Assembly (NCBI RefSeq): GCF_900700375.1 | Contig: NC_041711.1 | Span: 18,717,279 to 18,781,278, forward strand | Direction of reading: 5' to 3' | DNA from: Denticeps clupeoides | Lineage: Eukaryota > Chordata > Actinopteri > Clupeiformes > Denticipitidae | DNA length: 64,000 bases | Shown here: in pieces, positions 46,696 to 58,054 of the stretch | How the letters are laid out: each line of letters starts with the position of its first letter | How positions within the stretch are numbered: the first letter of the stretch is position 1 | Notes under the pieces: model-generated | What the model saw: the letters and a program-made list of their open reading frames with translations, nothing else | What the model was told of the DNA's origin: nothing | Database searches by the model: none | Made by a program: the position numbers and the translations under genes

Positions 46696-48073
46696 ACATT
46701 AAGATGAGGCAGGAGTACAACTTCACGAATTCTTACAAGTCTTTGGGAAAAAAAGATGGCTGACCACTCTAAGGTTGTTGTGTCATTTTTCTTCCAATTC
46801 TCTTTGCCCCACTACTGCCTCCAAACCCAACAGTATAGGAATAATTATAAGAAACCCAGGAACCCCCGACTCACAAACTCACATGGACAGTGGACAGCCA
46901 AATTAGAGGCATTTATTAACACAGGAAAGGGTGAATACAGTCAGGGTAGTCAGTGGAAGGCAATGTAGTGCACAGGACTTCATGCCAATGAGGACAAATT
47001 CAATGGAATATTTTGAATATATTCTACTTTCTCAAAGAACACTCCCATGATTCAATTCAGTGTGGCTGAAAAAAATGTGCTGTGATGTTTCCCCTCGGTA
47101 CATGCTTCGTATGCCAATGAGCTTTTGCTTTGGTAAAACCCAATGTTCTTCTGCTTGGATTTTCTGCAGTGGGATTCTTTCTCCAACTCAGACCTGCAGA
47201 GCAACAGACAACACATCTGCCATCTTTGAAGAGTTATTCTATTTTTACTGCTTCGCATTTGACACTGAAAATATGCAATGAAATGAATATTTTTGTGAAA
47301 TAATATTTCATGTCCTGCTCCTAGTTTTCCATTTCTCTTTCTTCCAATCGTTCTTTTAAACCCCTCCTAAAAACTGTTCACTTTGTGTCCCACTGTCTGT
47401 GTCTATGCTCTCCATGGGTTGGTAAGAGATATCTGAGCAGTGCAGGCAATGCAAATTTATTTATGCAAATCCTGCAGTCATTAAATGTGCTTAAAAATAA
47501 AAAGAACAATACTTTTTTTATTAAATATATTATGAAGGTTGAAAATATATTTGAGACTGACGAGTACTTGTAATTGTCACATGACACCGTTTGCATGCTC
47601 CGGGGAATGTGGAAGCACAAATGGGACCGTGTCACTTGGTCATTGTTCACATACCCTCCGGCGTGAACTAGTGGGTCTGTGTGTGCGCCGGTTTGGCGTT
47701 AAATGATGCTCATTTACGTGGGACTACATCCACCGCCCTCTTTCCCCTCCCCATGGCAAATTACTTTTACTTTGTTGTGTAGAGTCTATGTGCTTATGCT
47801 GTTGAGATGGGTTTTTTTTACGGTCCCCATTGGAGTACAATCTGGGGGTTGTCTTTTTTTGTTTCTGACCTGTGTTGTGTAAATGTATGGTCAAGATGAT
47901 GGCCAAGTTTCATTAGTACTTGTACTTTTGACATGAATTGTTGCAATAACAATTAAGTGTCTTATCAATCTATTGTTTCTTCTTTGTCTGAAACATGACT
48001 CAACCAATCCCATTAAGCCAAATCTATTGTTACCTGTTCTTGTCTCCATCCTGTTCTCCATATTTCTCTCTAT
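46696..48073. other. gene-free interval
   Basis: AT-rich with no recognisable exon. The block 47580-47760 is more complex and GC-richer than its flanks. Its role is unknown. Confidence 0.4.
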
Positions 48074-48247
48074 ACATTTACATTTTACATTTACAGCATT
48101 TATCAGACGCCCTTATCCAGAGCGACTTACAATCAGTAGTTACAGGGACAGTCCCCCCCTGAAGTGCCTTGCACAATGGTAGTAAGTGGGATGAACCTGG
48201 GTCTTCTGGTTCATAGGCGAGTGTGTTACCTACTAGGCTACCACCCA
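48074..48247 (-). mobile_element. SINE family B, minus strand
   Basis: Reverse copy: ATTTACAGCATTTATCAGAC at the tail side, ending with the head TAGGCTACCACCC. Confidence 0.92.
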
Positions 48248-48399
48248 GTAACCTGGTACCACAAGCGTCCACATTTGTTGGGTGTGCAGCACAAGCTGGT
48301 CCACGCTCGCATATTAAATTGGTGAAGGCTCACCTGCCTCTGTCGCATTACTCCGAACTGGGGTTTCAGTTCTCACCAGCAAGAGCTCTCTTGTCTCTG

Positions 48400-49440
48400 T
48401 CCTGTTCCTCCATGACAGAATGACAGAGCCCAACATTAACCCTGCAGAGTTCTCTGCCTTATGTGATCAGGAGGTTACACATCTGCGGCAGCGTTTGCAT
48501 GAGGTGGCTGTCAGGTGCCAGGCAGCCCGGATTCTGCTACCTGCTTCTCCTCCTCCTCTTCCAGAGCCCAACCTGGCACCGAAGGAAACGACCACTCTCT
48601 GATATTTTTGAACTCCAGCCCAACCATTATCCCTCCTCCCAGTCTCTCTGATCCAGCTGCTGCTGCCATCACCTACCAGGCCTTCAAGGCCACCTTCAGC
48701 CATGTGGATGGTGTGGAGGACATCTCCTCACAATTATACAATCTGCACCAGGGTTTCTCTTTCATTAGCCACTTCACAGCAAAATTCAGGACCCTGGCCA
48801 CCAAAATACAGATGGATCCCCACACCCTCCAGACCCTCTACTATGAAGCACTGCCGCTGCACATCAGAAACGAGATGGTCATCCTGGTCAGCCAAAGGTC
48901 ATCCCCTTTTGTCTCTGCAATGCACCCGCTGTCTTCCAGCAGTTTTTGAACGAGGTCATCCATGACATGTTGGGATGGTGAGTATACACCTACCTCGACG
49001 ACATCCTCATCTACTCATCTTCACAGGAAACCTACGTACAGCATGTGAGAGCATTTCTAAAGAGATTGCTTGCCCACCAGCTGTACTGTAAGCTGGAAAA
49101 ACACATTCCTGGGTTTCTCCATCTCGCTTCAGGGTTTGGCCACTGGAGCCCAAGGCGGTGATGTTGTGGCTCCTACCCATGACACTCAAGCAGCTGCAAT
49201 GGTTCCTTTTCAATCAGTGCAGTCTCTGTGCCCTTGACCACCCTCATGAAAACATCTCCACGACCCTTGTACCTGACTCCAGCTGCCATTCAAACCTTTC
49301 ATTCACTCTGCCATTGCTTCACCTCTGCTCCCATTCTTCAGCACCCGGACCTGGCACTACTGTTCATTGTGGAGGTTAACACGTCAGATGTGGGCACTGG
49401 TGCCGTCCTGTCTCAAAGTGGCTGCTTGGCTCAGCTTGCA
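48400..49440 (+). mobile_element. Ty3/Gypsy retrotransposon fossil, gag and pol parts
   Basis: The parts follow the usual Gypsy order: a gag-like stretch at about 48420-48890, a reverse transcriptase stretch at about 48935-49100 with the YLDDILIYS box, and an RNase H-like stretch at about 49330-49410. Much of pol is missing and no flanking LTR pair was found. It is broken in many places and looks old. Confidence 0.8.
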
Positions 49441-49442
49441 GT

Positions 49443-49505
49443 TCCATATGAGACAATTACTCAATAGTAGAGTGCCATATGAGACAAATACTCAATAGTA
49501 GAGTG
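49443..49505 (+). repeat. 31-bp tandem duplication at the edge of the Gypsy fossil
   Basis: The unit CCATATGAGACAA..ACTCAATAGTAGAGTG occurs twice head to tail. Confidence 0.8.
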
Positions 49506-50530
49506 GTAGTAGTACCTTAAAATATATTCTGTAACCAGTGTAACAAGATTTTAGTATGTGGTGAGGTGTTCTCAGTTTTACTCCTAGTGAGAGTTCTGGA
49601 TGGTGTGTATTGAATCAGATTAAGCATCTAAAGGCCTTTAAAGTAATAAATTCTGGTAGAAGTAAAACATGGATTATTTGAGTATTGTGCAGGTAATGCT
49701 TTTTGTGCATGAAGAGCATGTGTGTGTGTGTGTGTGTGGGCATGAGGGAGTTGGATTGTCATTTACTGGTTTGTGTTCCTAATAACCTAAATGAATGGTG
49801 AACATGCCATTCTGTGAGCGTTTGCAGACCAGTGCTTTTTGTGCACAATGTGCACATTAAATAAAACACTCTGGCCAGCTTCAGGCATGATGAATTTTCT
49901 TTTGAAACCCGGGGTCCATACCGTATTAATAATTTGATTGTACGTGGGGAGTGTTATTCTTCAAAAAAAATTACACACATGTAGAAATACTACTACGATG
50001 CCATCAGAGTTTTAAAGCACACCTATGTGATAACCGGTCCAGAATGTGTCAAGGCACATGTGGAACAGGGGATGTATATAGGAGATTAGAGTCTAGTGAA
50101 TACAAGTGGGAACACAGACTTTGTCACTCCATACAATCCTCTTAATGTCGCTGCCTGTCATCAACAGAATCCTGCTGCAACCTGCTTATCGTCACATAGT
50201 CAGGTCTGCCCCTCAGTAATCTGCTGGTAACTTTTATCCAGGTAAAGAACAGTCCTCCTCCCAACGTCTCTCAGCTGTCTGGCTGCCTGCAAAATACCTG
50301 AAATCCTTGTCTTTCCTCTGCACTCAGCAGTTCAGTTTTTCCACGATTTTTTGGCTTATAATATAAATAAATTAGTTATCTGTGAATCCAACGTCGCAAA
50401 TGTTTGGGGATCATTGTAAGACCATTCCTTTGATTGGCTTTAAGGTCATTGACAAAGATGGGAAACCATGAAATAATGCAATACTAAAAAATTTTTTTGT
50501 TAAAATGTTAGTAATAGCAGACAGACAAAT
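49506..50530. other. gene-free interval between Gypsy pieces
   Basis: AT-rich single-copy sequence with a short TG run near 49720. Nothing else recognised. Confidence 0.4.
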
Positions 50531-50900
50531 TTTACTGTTGGGACTAGGAAGTCCCCTGGGATCAGGTCAGGTGTTATTCCAGGCCACACCCCTCCGATTG
50601 TCCATCGAATCCCAGCAGGACTCAACACCAGTGTTCTTCCTGACAGCCATGGCTCACGTTCATGTAGTTCTGGGGTTCCCCTGGCTCGCCACTCATGAGC
50701 CATGCATCCATTAGGCCACCAGCACCATTCTGGGTTGGAGAGCCAGTGATCCCATCACCGTCCTCCCACCACAGAATGGGTGGCAGCCTGTCTCTCTTGT
50801 CAGCACAGCCACGCCCTGGCCAAGCAAAGTCACAATCAAGCCAAGCCCCACACACTCCAAGCCAAGCCCAAACCACATCCAAGTCAAGCCATGCCCCCGT
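50530..50900 (+). mobile_element. Ty3/Gypsy fossil, protease-region piece
   Basis: The translation resembles the end of a Gypsy aspartic-protease domain, with VVLGFPWLATHEP. It may belong to the same dead element as 48400-49440 or to a separate insertion. Broken. Confidence 0.6.
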
Positions 50901-51770
50901 CAAGCTGTGAGGATGAAGGACAGCCATGCAGACCACGATGATAAGGATGCTACTTTTATCTCTGAATTTCAGTTGTGGATTTAATTATATATGTAAACTA
51001 TTATATCTACAGGGGTCTGTTTCAACTCCTGTCGTGTCTTGTACATTTTTGTGAATTAATAATTAGGATGTGATAACTTTGGATAATGACCATTGTTCTT
51101 CAGTGTGTGATTTTATCTGTGGGATGAAAACCGACCTCCACCTCGGCATTGTGTATTCATCACAACAACAAAAAGATTTCAAGGTTTCAGGTCACAGATT
51201 TCAAGAACCAATTATTAACACGACTTAAAAAGCATAAATCATTCAAGGGCAGACTGGTTGTTTGACTTTACATGTGATTATCTCACCAATTTAAAAGTCT
51301 CTTAGTCGGGCCCATCACAGATGTAAACTTGTTCAAGGCCACACATACTTATTAGAACTGATTGGGGAACTTTGATGTAATTTCTGGGGAACTGGAAATT
51401 TGCTGATCAAACCAGGTCAAAACATCATTAGCGATGGTCTCCTATCCACCATCATCCTTCCTCCACACACACCACCCTTCTGCTTTTGTGTGTTATGCAA
51501 AGTGATTTATGGCCAGTTTCACTGTCTCTGTTCCATCATACTTTATTATTCCTGTAGAGATCAATCAATGCTCTGCACGTTTTAGCATTACAAGTGTTTA
51601 GAAAAACACTGGATCAAACTGTTTTTTTTCATCTGTCCATTACATTCTTGATCATTTTTGATGGATTTTTAAAAAACTAAATACAAAACAATCATTGGCA
51701 TCAGAATAGAGTGTACAGTGAAGAATGGTGATATTTTAATGTTTTGTTAAGACAAAGAAAATTGAAAATT
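50901..51770. other. gene-free interval
   Basis: Single-copy AT-rich DNA. No exon or mobile element recognised. Confidence 0.4.
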
Positions 51771-51774
51771 GCAT

Positions 51775-52050
51775 AAACTGTTGATCTAGGGTTGTGAGTT
51801 TGAATGCCGGCTGGTGTGGGTCCGATTTCGTTCTCTGGGTTCCTCCTAGCATCCAAAGGCATGAACACTAGTTGAGTTGGTGACTTGTTGGTGAACTGTC
51901 CATAAATGTAAGCGTGTGAGTGAAGGGTGTGTGTGTGTGTGTGTGTGTGCCCTGTGGCAGGCAGGTGCCCCACCCTGGGCTAGTCTCCACCCTGCACCAA
52001 GTGTACCTCGATGGGTTCCGTGACCCTGAGTAGAAATAAGCCGTCAAAGA
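51775..52050 (+). mobile_element. old SINE-like repeat interrupted by a TG array
   Basis: Contains GGGTTCCTCCTAGCATCCAA, a TG tract at 51929-51948, CACCCTGGGCTAGTC and CCGTGACCCTGAGTAGAAAT, in the order of a widespread fish SINE body and tail. Highly diverged. Confidence 0.5.
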
Positions 52051-52499
52051 AAGTGAGTCAGATACGTATGTTTTGTTAATCTACAGTGGATATACAGTAC
52101 TGTACATCAGTGGGTCACTTGTACAATACATTGATGGTGTCTGCAGGAAAAATAGTGCATTTCCTGTCTCTTCATGTGTTTATCTGTCCGGACTGTGAAT
52201 AATTGATCCAGCTTATTAAAGCCAACCTCACTTGGCCAGTCTTTGCTGTTTGATCGGAAGAATTATGCAGTACATAACAATTATTGTAACATCTGCAACT
52301 TTCTCTCACTGTTAATGTCTGCGCGTCTGTGCATGATTTAATGAATTCGGTAAAAACCATGAATTTGATTTTACTTTTGTTTGCACACATTCCTGCAAAC
52401 TAAAGATGTATAAAGACATACAGCTAGAAGTGTGTGTGTGAGCCTACGCACATCCACTGTCCACTGCTCTTGCCTCCCATCAAAAGAAAGAGCAGTAAT

Positions 52500-53720
52500 T
52501 AAAGAATTCCTACTTTATTATAATTCTACAAAATGTGCGTGTTGTCTGAAGTAAAATAGGTCACTCCAGCACCCTGGAGTGTCTCTTTAAAGGCTCTGAA
52601 TCTATAAGCAGTGCTCCCCGTCCCCAGACACTTCTGGCCCTGATAATTTCCTCTACTTTTTTCTTGTCATGCAAAGCGAATTCGGTCAGGCTGGCTGGTT
52701 TCAATAATAAGCGACTCCTGTGACACCGGGCACTTTAGAAACGCTCACTATCTCCAGAGCTCGGTCACCCAAATTGAGTCCCACAAGGCTTTTTGCTGCT
52801 TTGCTCGGGCTTGATCTTTGTGGGTTATTATGTATGGCAGCTGCACTTGGAGCACAAAGTTTCCAAAAATATTGCTGGCAAAAATTAAAATGTAAAACGG
52901 CACGCCACATTTGACTGATCGCAATGTACATATGTAGATAAAAACATGTCTAATTCGACTGGTCAGCACCAGACAGGCACTTCTTACATGAAAGCAAATC
53001 TCTATTTTCTGCGTTTTGTTGACTCCAGTGCATTGGTGCATTGCAAGAATGCGTTATTATTCACCCTCTTCTTTTTTTTTTTCCCAACATCACGGCCTTT
53101 CATGAGTTCCAAGGCCCTGAGCTTCAAAGCACAGGCACTAAACTCTCTGTTTACCAGCGCACTAAGTTCAAAGCTGACGTCTGAATGAAGCTGCTCCTGC
53201 AGAGGACCCCTCACAGCAGCTCTCATTACGTTCCCTTTATTGCCAGTAATGACTTTCTCAGATTAAAGGGGAAAACACCGTATCTGGTCTGGACCCGTTG
53301 TGTAAAAACAGCATTTTTCACCTTTGTCGGTGTTGATAACTTTCAGAATCTCCCTACATGTACCCTTTTTGGGGCAAAAAGCGGTAGAGAGCAACCAATA
53401 AGCATTTGTAAATGAACAGAGATGAAAGTGTGCTCCGCCCGATAGCAGATACCTGTCGGCTCCATCCCAGCCGCCATTGTGTAACTTGCTGTCAGCCCCT
53501 CAGCGCTGATCCGCGGTCGGATTAAATCGGGCCGCTCAGAGAAGCGGGTTTTATTTCTCCCCTTCAGAACGCCTCAAACCGATTCTGTCGGCATTCCCGT
53601 GGTTACTGACTCACAAGAGCAGTGTGTCCTGAGCACGTGTGTCTGCCTGTGCGGTGAGTCACTTCCTCGGATCCCTGCTCACTCTGTCCCGACAGGGAGA
53701 GACATTTTTGATTTGTCAAA
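52500..53720. promoter_or_regulatory. candidate enhancer region upstream of sp5
   Basis: About 1.2 kb of complex, repeat-poor sequence set between repeat-rich DNA and sp5, 2.7-4 kb before the sp5 ATG. It holds two perfect TCF/LEF-type sites TTCAAAGC at 53123-53130 and 53167-53174 and several weaker ACAAAG cores. Sp5 is a known direct Wnt/beta-catenin target, so these sites could be functional. This is inference only. No coding exon was found in it. Confidence 0.35.
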
Positions 53721-54016
53721 ATTTGCTCCTGCAGTGACAGGGTCTGTTCTGCTTCAGTGTGTAAAATAATCCACCTTCATCTGGACACACAGGTTTCCTC
53801 GCCTTGCTCTCTTCAGGCGACAGCCATAACACGTCTTGTCTTGTCCTGTTTGAAATATCCAACATATCGACTTACAAGCACTCCTACATGATGTTGTCCA
53901 GTTATGTCCTGTTCGACCCGTTCATTGTACAGAAAAGTTCTACTTTTCACCTATAGAGAAAACCTGTACAGTATTTAAGCTTTAGTTTTAGTTAGTATAG
54001 TTTAGTTTGGTGTGTA
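53721..54016. other. gene-free stretch
   Basis: Nothing recognised. Confidence 0.3.
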
Positions 54017-54552
54017 TACAGTACAGGCCAAAAATTTGAACACACCTTCTCATTCAATGTGTATTCTTTATTTTCATGACAATTTACATTGGTAAATTCT
54101 CCCTGAAGGCATCAAAACTATGAATGAACAAATGTGGAGTTATGTACTTAACAAAAAGTGGAGACCTGGCCTCCACAGTCACCGGACCGGAACCCAATCG
54201 AGATGGGGGTTTGGGGTGACCTGGACTGCAGAGTGAAGGTAAAGGGGCCAACAAGTGCTAAACACCTCTGGGAACTCGAGACTGTTGGAAAACCATTTCA
54301 GGTGACGACTTCTTGAAGCTCATCTAGAGAATGCCAAGAGTGTACAAAGCAGTAATCAGAGCAAAGGGCGGCTATTTTGAAGAAACTAGAATATAAAACA
54401 TGTTTTCAGTTATTTCACCTTTTATTGTTAAGTACATAACTCCACATGTGTTCATTCCTAGTTTTGATGCCTTCAGTGAGAATCTACCAATGTAAATGGT
54501 CATGAAAATAAAGAAAACACATTGAATGAGAAGGTGTGTCTGGTGTGTCTGT
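54017..54552. mobile_element. Tc1-type non-autonomous element
   Basis: Inverted ends share CACACCTTCTCATTCAATGT on the left and its inverse ATTGAATGAGAAGGTGTGTC on the right. The inside keeps a transposase scrap near 54175-54215 (reading as a PQSPDRNPIE-like motif) but is mostly deleted. The same ends occur in the short element at 58508-58641. Confidence 0.85.
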
Positions 54553-54772
54553 AATGTTTCTGGGTGAAACATTATTTCAATACACATGTACTATGTATAC
54601 TGTTGTACTGACAATAAACACAATCTTGAATCTTGAATAACAATTCAAATGTCACGATGGTGGGGACAACTTCTCAACAAGTTTTTCTGAAAGCCAGCAA
54701 ACATCTGCATGTAACTAAATTCATTGATGTCACAAGACAGAGACTCAATGACAGAACAACGGTCTGTTTCTT

Positions 54773-54776
<4 letters not shown>

Positions 54777-54860
<84 letters not shown>
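54777..54860. repeat. (TG)n microsatellite, 84 bp, longest in the window
   Basis: 42 uninterrupted TG units, likely to be length-variable. Confidence 0.98.
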
Positions 54861-54862
<2 letters not shown>

Positions 54863-55218
54863 CTCTGGGTCCACGTAGGTATGAGTGGATCATGGCTCAG
54901 ATGCTACACTACCACACACAGAGATCAGAATAATCTGCATGATTCAGTCTGAGGACTACCCGGAACTTTGGCTTCTTAAAAATTGGGGTTCCGCTTTTCC
55001 CGTAAGGTCAACAGATGATAAAAAAAAAGGCACAAAGTGTTGGGTTACCAGAGAAATCTTTCCGATTACAGAGATGGCGTGCAGCGCAGGATGAACAATG
55101 ACTGCATTCTGCGACGTGGGACTTCAAAGCAGGATGGAGAGTGAACAGAGTTCTGCTTTGTTGCTGATCACAGGAAATCCACAGATGTTGCTCTAATCCA
55201 TAAAGAGTCTTCTCCTTG

Positions 55219-55249
<31 letters not shown>

Positions 55250-55254
55250 CACAC
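55219..55254. repeat. (AC)n microsatellite
   Basis: AC array with a GC interruption. Confidence 0.95.
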
Positions 55255-56100
55255 TCAGAATCTATCGATCATCACCATTAATCAGCCCAATCCCGAAGGT
55301 TCAGTTTTGTTGTGTGGTTATCCATGGGACGGTTCTCCAAAATGCTTCAACTTCAACCAATGCATTGTTTTGATCCATTTTTTTCATTAAAGCATAAGGA
55401 AATGCGATCCGGTACCAAAAGCTGACGACGACGATGATGACAGCTCAGGGCTCAGAACCGCCGGATCTGCTGGTGATCAGCATGTTGGCTGCGTCTCTTA
55501 TTCATTAACGCAGCCTACAGTTTGTGAGGCTGCGCAACAGTTTTATCATCTTGAGACGGATGATGTTTACATTGTAGAATAAAACTGAAACTCGAAGATA
55601 TAATTACACACGTGATTCTCCAGTGCAGCCTCCGTCATAGTCTCCATGACTACAGGTGTGTTAAAGTTTTAAAAGTTTTAACTGACCAATCAAATATAGA
55701 CTAGTTAACGAAGCCGTAAGGCCGGCTAACATTACCACAATTCTACCCTGTTCATCCAGAGTCGAAACTAGAGCTGTGGACGGTTTGAATCAATTTTCTA
55801 GCCAAAGTAGGAAAACTACTGCCTCAGACTGCAGATCCGGAGATCAAGTAAACAATCTCGAGATCAAAGGCGTCATTAAAGATTTAGCTCTCCCATTCGT
55901 GTTGGTACACTTGTGCCCACGGAAAAATGGAGCGTCCATTTGCATGACACAATTGCATAAATAATCATCAATTGGAACTACTTAAAAAAAAAAAAAAAAA
56001 AGGAAAGAAAGGGAAAAAAACGAAACGTGGATGAATTCTCACTTTTAGCAGCACTTCACTCCTGTATTTGGCTATAATTTCCTGGCTTCTTCTTCTGCAT
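55255..56100. other. sp5 upstream region
   Basis: Complex sequence with a GAC/GAT triplet run near 55422-55441 and an A18 tract at 55983-56000. It may hold proximal control elements. No exon recognised. Confidence 0.35.
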
Positions 56101-56469
56101 CTTAAAGGCAACTGTCCTTCAGAGATCCACGACGCGCGGCTTTTGGCGCGAAAGGGTACCGCGTGTATTTTGACCGTGACGTACACACGAGGAGGTTAAT
56201 TCATTCATTGTCGTCGTCCCCCTTGATCGGAACAACGGGACAAGTGGGACGCCGTCCTCGCGTGATTGGGCGGCGGCAAACTTGAAAGTGGGCGAATCCG
56301 GGTCCTGACTGGCTGGCGGCCCACCAAAGTCCCCACCACGTTCTCCGCGCCCGTCCCGCTCTCTCCAGTTGGTCCGAGGGCATCTCGTAAGTTGGAGCAC
56401 TTGGACGCGAGGAAGTCACTCGTTTTCTTTTTTTTTTTTTTTTTTTTTGTTGCTGTGGGTGGGGGAAAC
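56101..56469 (+). promoter_or_regulatory. sp5: sp5 promoter and 5' leader
   Basis: CpG-rich. It holds TTTTGGCGCGAAA (E2F-like) near 56142, a CRE-like TGACGTAC near 56176, an inverted CCAAT box fused to a GC box (GATTGGGCGG) near 56263, and a T22 tract at 56427-56448 shortly before the ATG. Confidence 0.5.
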
Positions 56470-57504
56470 ATGGCCGTGGCTGCCGCGCGGAACGATTCGC
56501 TTCAGGCTTTTCTCCAGGTTTGTCGAATGTTCCATTGTTCATTATTAACCAAGTATTAAAATGTGCCTTGTTTGTGTTTACGAGTAATGGAATAGTGAGG
56601 CACCGCGATGGTAATAATAACTTATAATTACAGTGTGTGTGTGTGTGTGTGTGTATATATCTTACAGGACCGAACCCCCAACTCTTCGCCCGAGAGCTGC
56701 AGACACTCCCCCTTCGCGCTTCTGGCCGCCACCTGTAATCGCGGATCCGGCCCGGCAGAACTCCTCCAGGCCCCGTACGACGCGCCGCCGCCTTCCCCCT
56801 CCGGCCTCTTCCACCCGTGGGGCAGTGACGGAGCGACGCACTACTACTCGGCCCCCCTGCCCCTCACCCCGCCGGCAGAGCCGGGCTACCCGTACGACTT
56901 CTCCCCGGTGACCCTGCAGCCGAGCTCCGCTCCCACCTACGTCCCGGCGGTCGCGTACGCGCCCCCGCCCGGGACGGTCCTCGTCCCGGGACAGGCGCCG
57001 CGGGAGCGCGGGGAGGACGTCCCGTGGTGGAGCCTGCAGCAGCCGGGCCTGGTGCTGGGGAGCTACCACACCCAGATCGCCGCCCTCCTCCAGCCCGCTC
57101 GCAGGTGTCGCCGGTGCCGGTGCCCGAACTGCCAAAGCCCCGGGCCGCCCGCGGCGGGCGCGGCCAGGAAGAAGCAGCACGCGTGCCACGTCCCGGGCTG
57201 CGGGAAGGCGTACGGCAAGACGTCGCACCTGAAGGCGCACCTGCGCTGGCACTCGGGCGAGCGGCCGTTCGCCTGCGGCTGGTTCTTCTGCGCCAAGAGC
57301 TTCACCCGCTCCGACGAGCTGCAGCGCCACCTGCGCACGCACACCGGCGACCGGCGCTTCGCGTGCGCGCGCTGCGCCAAGCGCTTCACGCGCAGCGACC
57401 ACCTGGCCAAGCACGCGAGGACGCACCTGGCCAGGGGGGGCGGGGCCGCGGGGCGCGTGAACGAAACGCGCCTGGCCAGGGGGGGCGGGGCCGGGGTCGC
57501 GTGA
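56470..57504 (+). CDS. sp5: Sp5 transcription factor (three C2H2 fingers)
   Basis: Sp5 is a nuclear GC-box-binding factor of the Sp/KLF family and acts downstream of Wnt signalling in embryos. Exons 56470-56517 ([16 protein letters not shown]) and 56668-57504 join in phase 0 to give 294 aa. An Sp box follows the junction ([10 protein letters not shown], about residues 30-39), then [27 protein letters not shown] at 132-141, a buttonhead box C163-C171 (CRRCRCPNC), and three fingers at C189-H211, C219-H241 and C249-H269. Finger recognition residues (KTSHLKA, RSDELQR, RSDHLAK) are those of GC-box binders. The protein is shorter than zebrafish Sp5 (about 370 aa): the middle is trimmed, and the tail after finger 3 is replaced by 25 residues encoded by a GC-box tandem repeat. 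GC content is extreme. Whether it is sp5a or sp5l was not decided. Confidence 0.95.
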
Positions 57505-57599
57505 ATGACGCACCTGACCAGGGGGGGCGGGGCCGGGGTCGCGTGAATGACGCGCCTGGCCAGGGGGGGCGGGGCCGCGAGGCCGGGGTCGCGTAAAGG
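57421..57599 (+). repeat. GC-box minisatellite at the 3' end of sp5
   Basis: Four head-to-tail units at 57421-57465 (45 bp), 57466-57507 (42), 57508-57549 (42) and 57550-57599 (50). Each holds CCAGGGGGGGCGGGGCC, a perfect Sp/KLF GC box with long G runs. Units 1 and 2 are coding and give the repeated peptide LARGGGA. The stop codon lies at the end of unit 2. Units 3 and 4 are 3' UTR. Confidence 0.95.
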
Positions 57600-57697
57600 A
57601 CGCACGACTTCATGTGTAACTTCGTTCTACTGCTTCCATGTTAGAGCTTCTTGTTGTTGCGTGCATGCTTTCTGGCAATTATTTATATGAACAAAGC

Positions 57698-57703
57698 AAT
57701 AAA
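57698..57703 (+). promoter_or_regulatory. sp5: sp5 poly(A) signal
   Basis: AATAAA 194 nt after the sp5 stop codon. It lies only about 350 bp before the erich2 ATG. Confidence 0.7.
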
Positions 57704-57899
57704 GAGTTTATTCTGCTCCACTTGGCTTTTATTTTGTGGACTTAAGTTGTAAGTAAAGCTTTCTGTCATTTTCTGCTTCTGTCGCCACTGACATGTCCTA
57801 CAGGTTCGGGATGAAATAAAATATTGTTCGACGACTCACGACTCCACGCGTGGCCTGCTTCTAAGCAAAATAAGAAAAGCTTCCTCTTCATTAAAGTAA

Positions 57900-58054
57900 T
57901 CCGACACCCGCGCGCCTCATACGGGTCTGCTGCGCATGCGCAGTCGACGTCACGTTGCTACGGAGACGAAAGTTTTGGTTTCTGTTGCATCACCGCAGAC
58001 GCGCGGCTGCCTTTCACCGAACCTGTTTTCGTCTTTCGAGTTTAAACGTCGTCG
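57900..58054 (+). promoter_or_regulatory. erich2: erich2 promoter with NRF1 and RFX-like sites
   Basis: It has a perfect palindromic NRF1 site TGCGCATGCGCA at 57931-57942, a CRE-like GACGTCAC at 57946-57953 and a degenerate RFX X-box GTTGCTACGGAGAC at 57954-57967, all within 125 nt of the start codon. Confidence 0.55.

Noticed and set aside
56662-57513. Long minus-strand open frame of 283 codons across sp5
   Set aside because: It is a shadow of the GC-rich sp5 exon: Arg/Ala/Gly-rich, no family resemblance, while the + strand encodes three textbook zinc fingers.
57024-57596. 190-codon + strand frame overlapping sp5
   Set aside because: Alternate frame of the same GC-rich exon and repeat array, with no domain.
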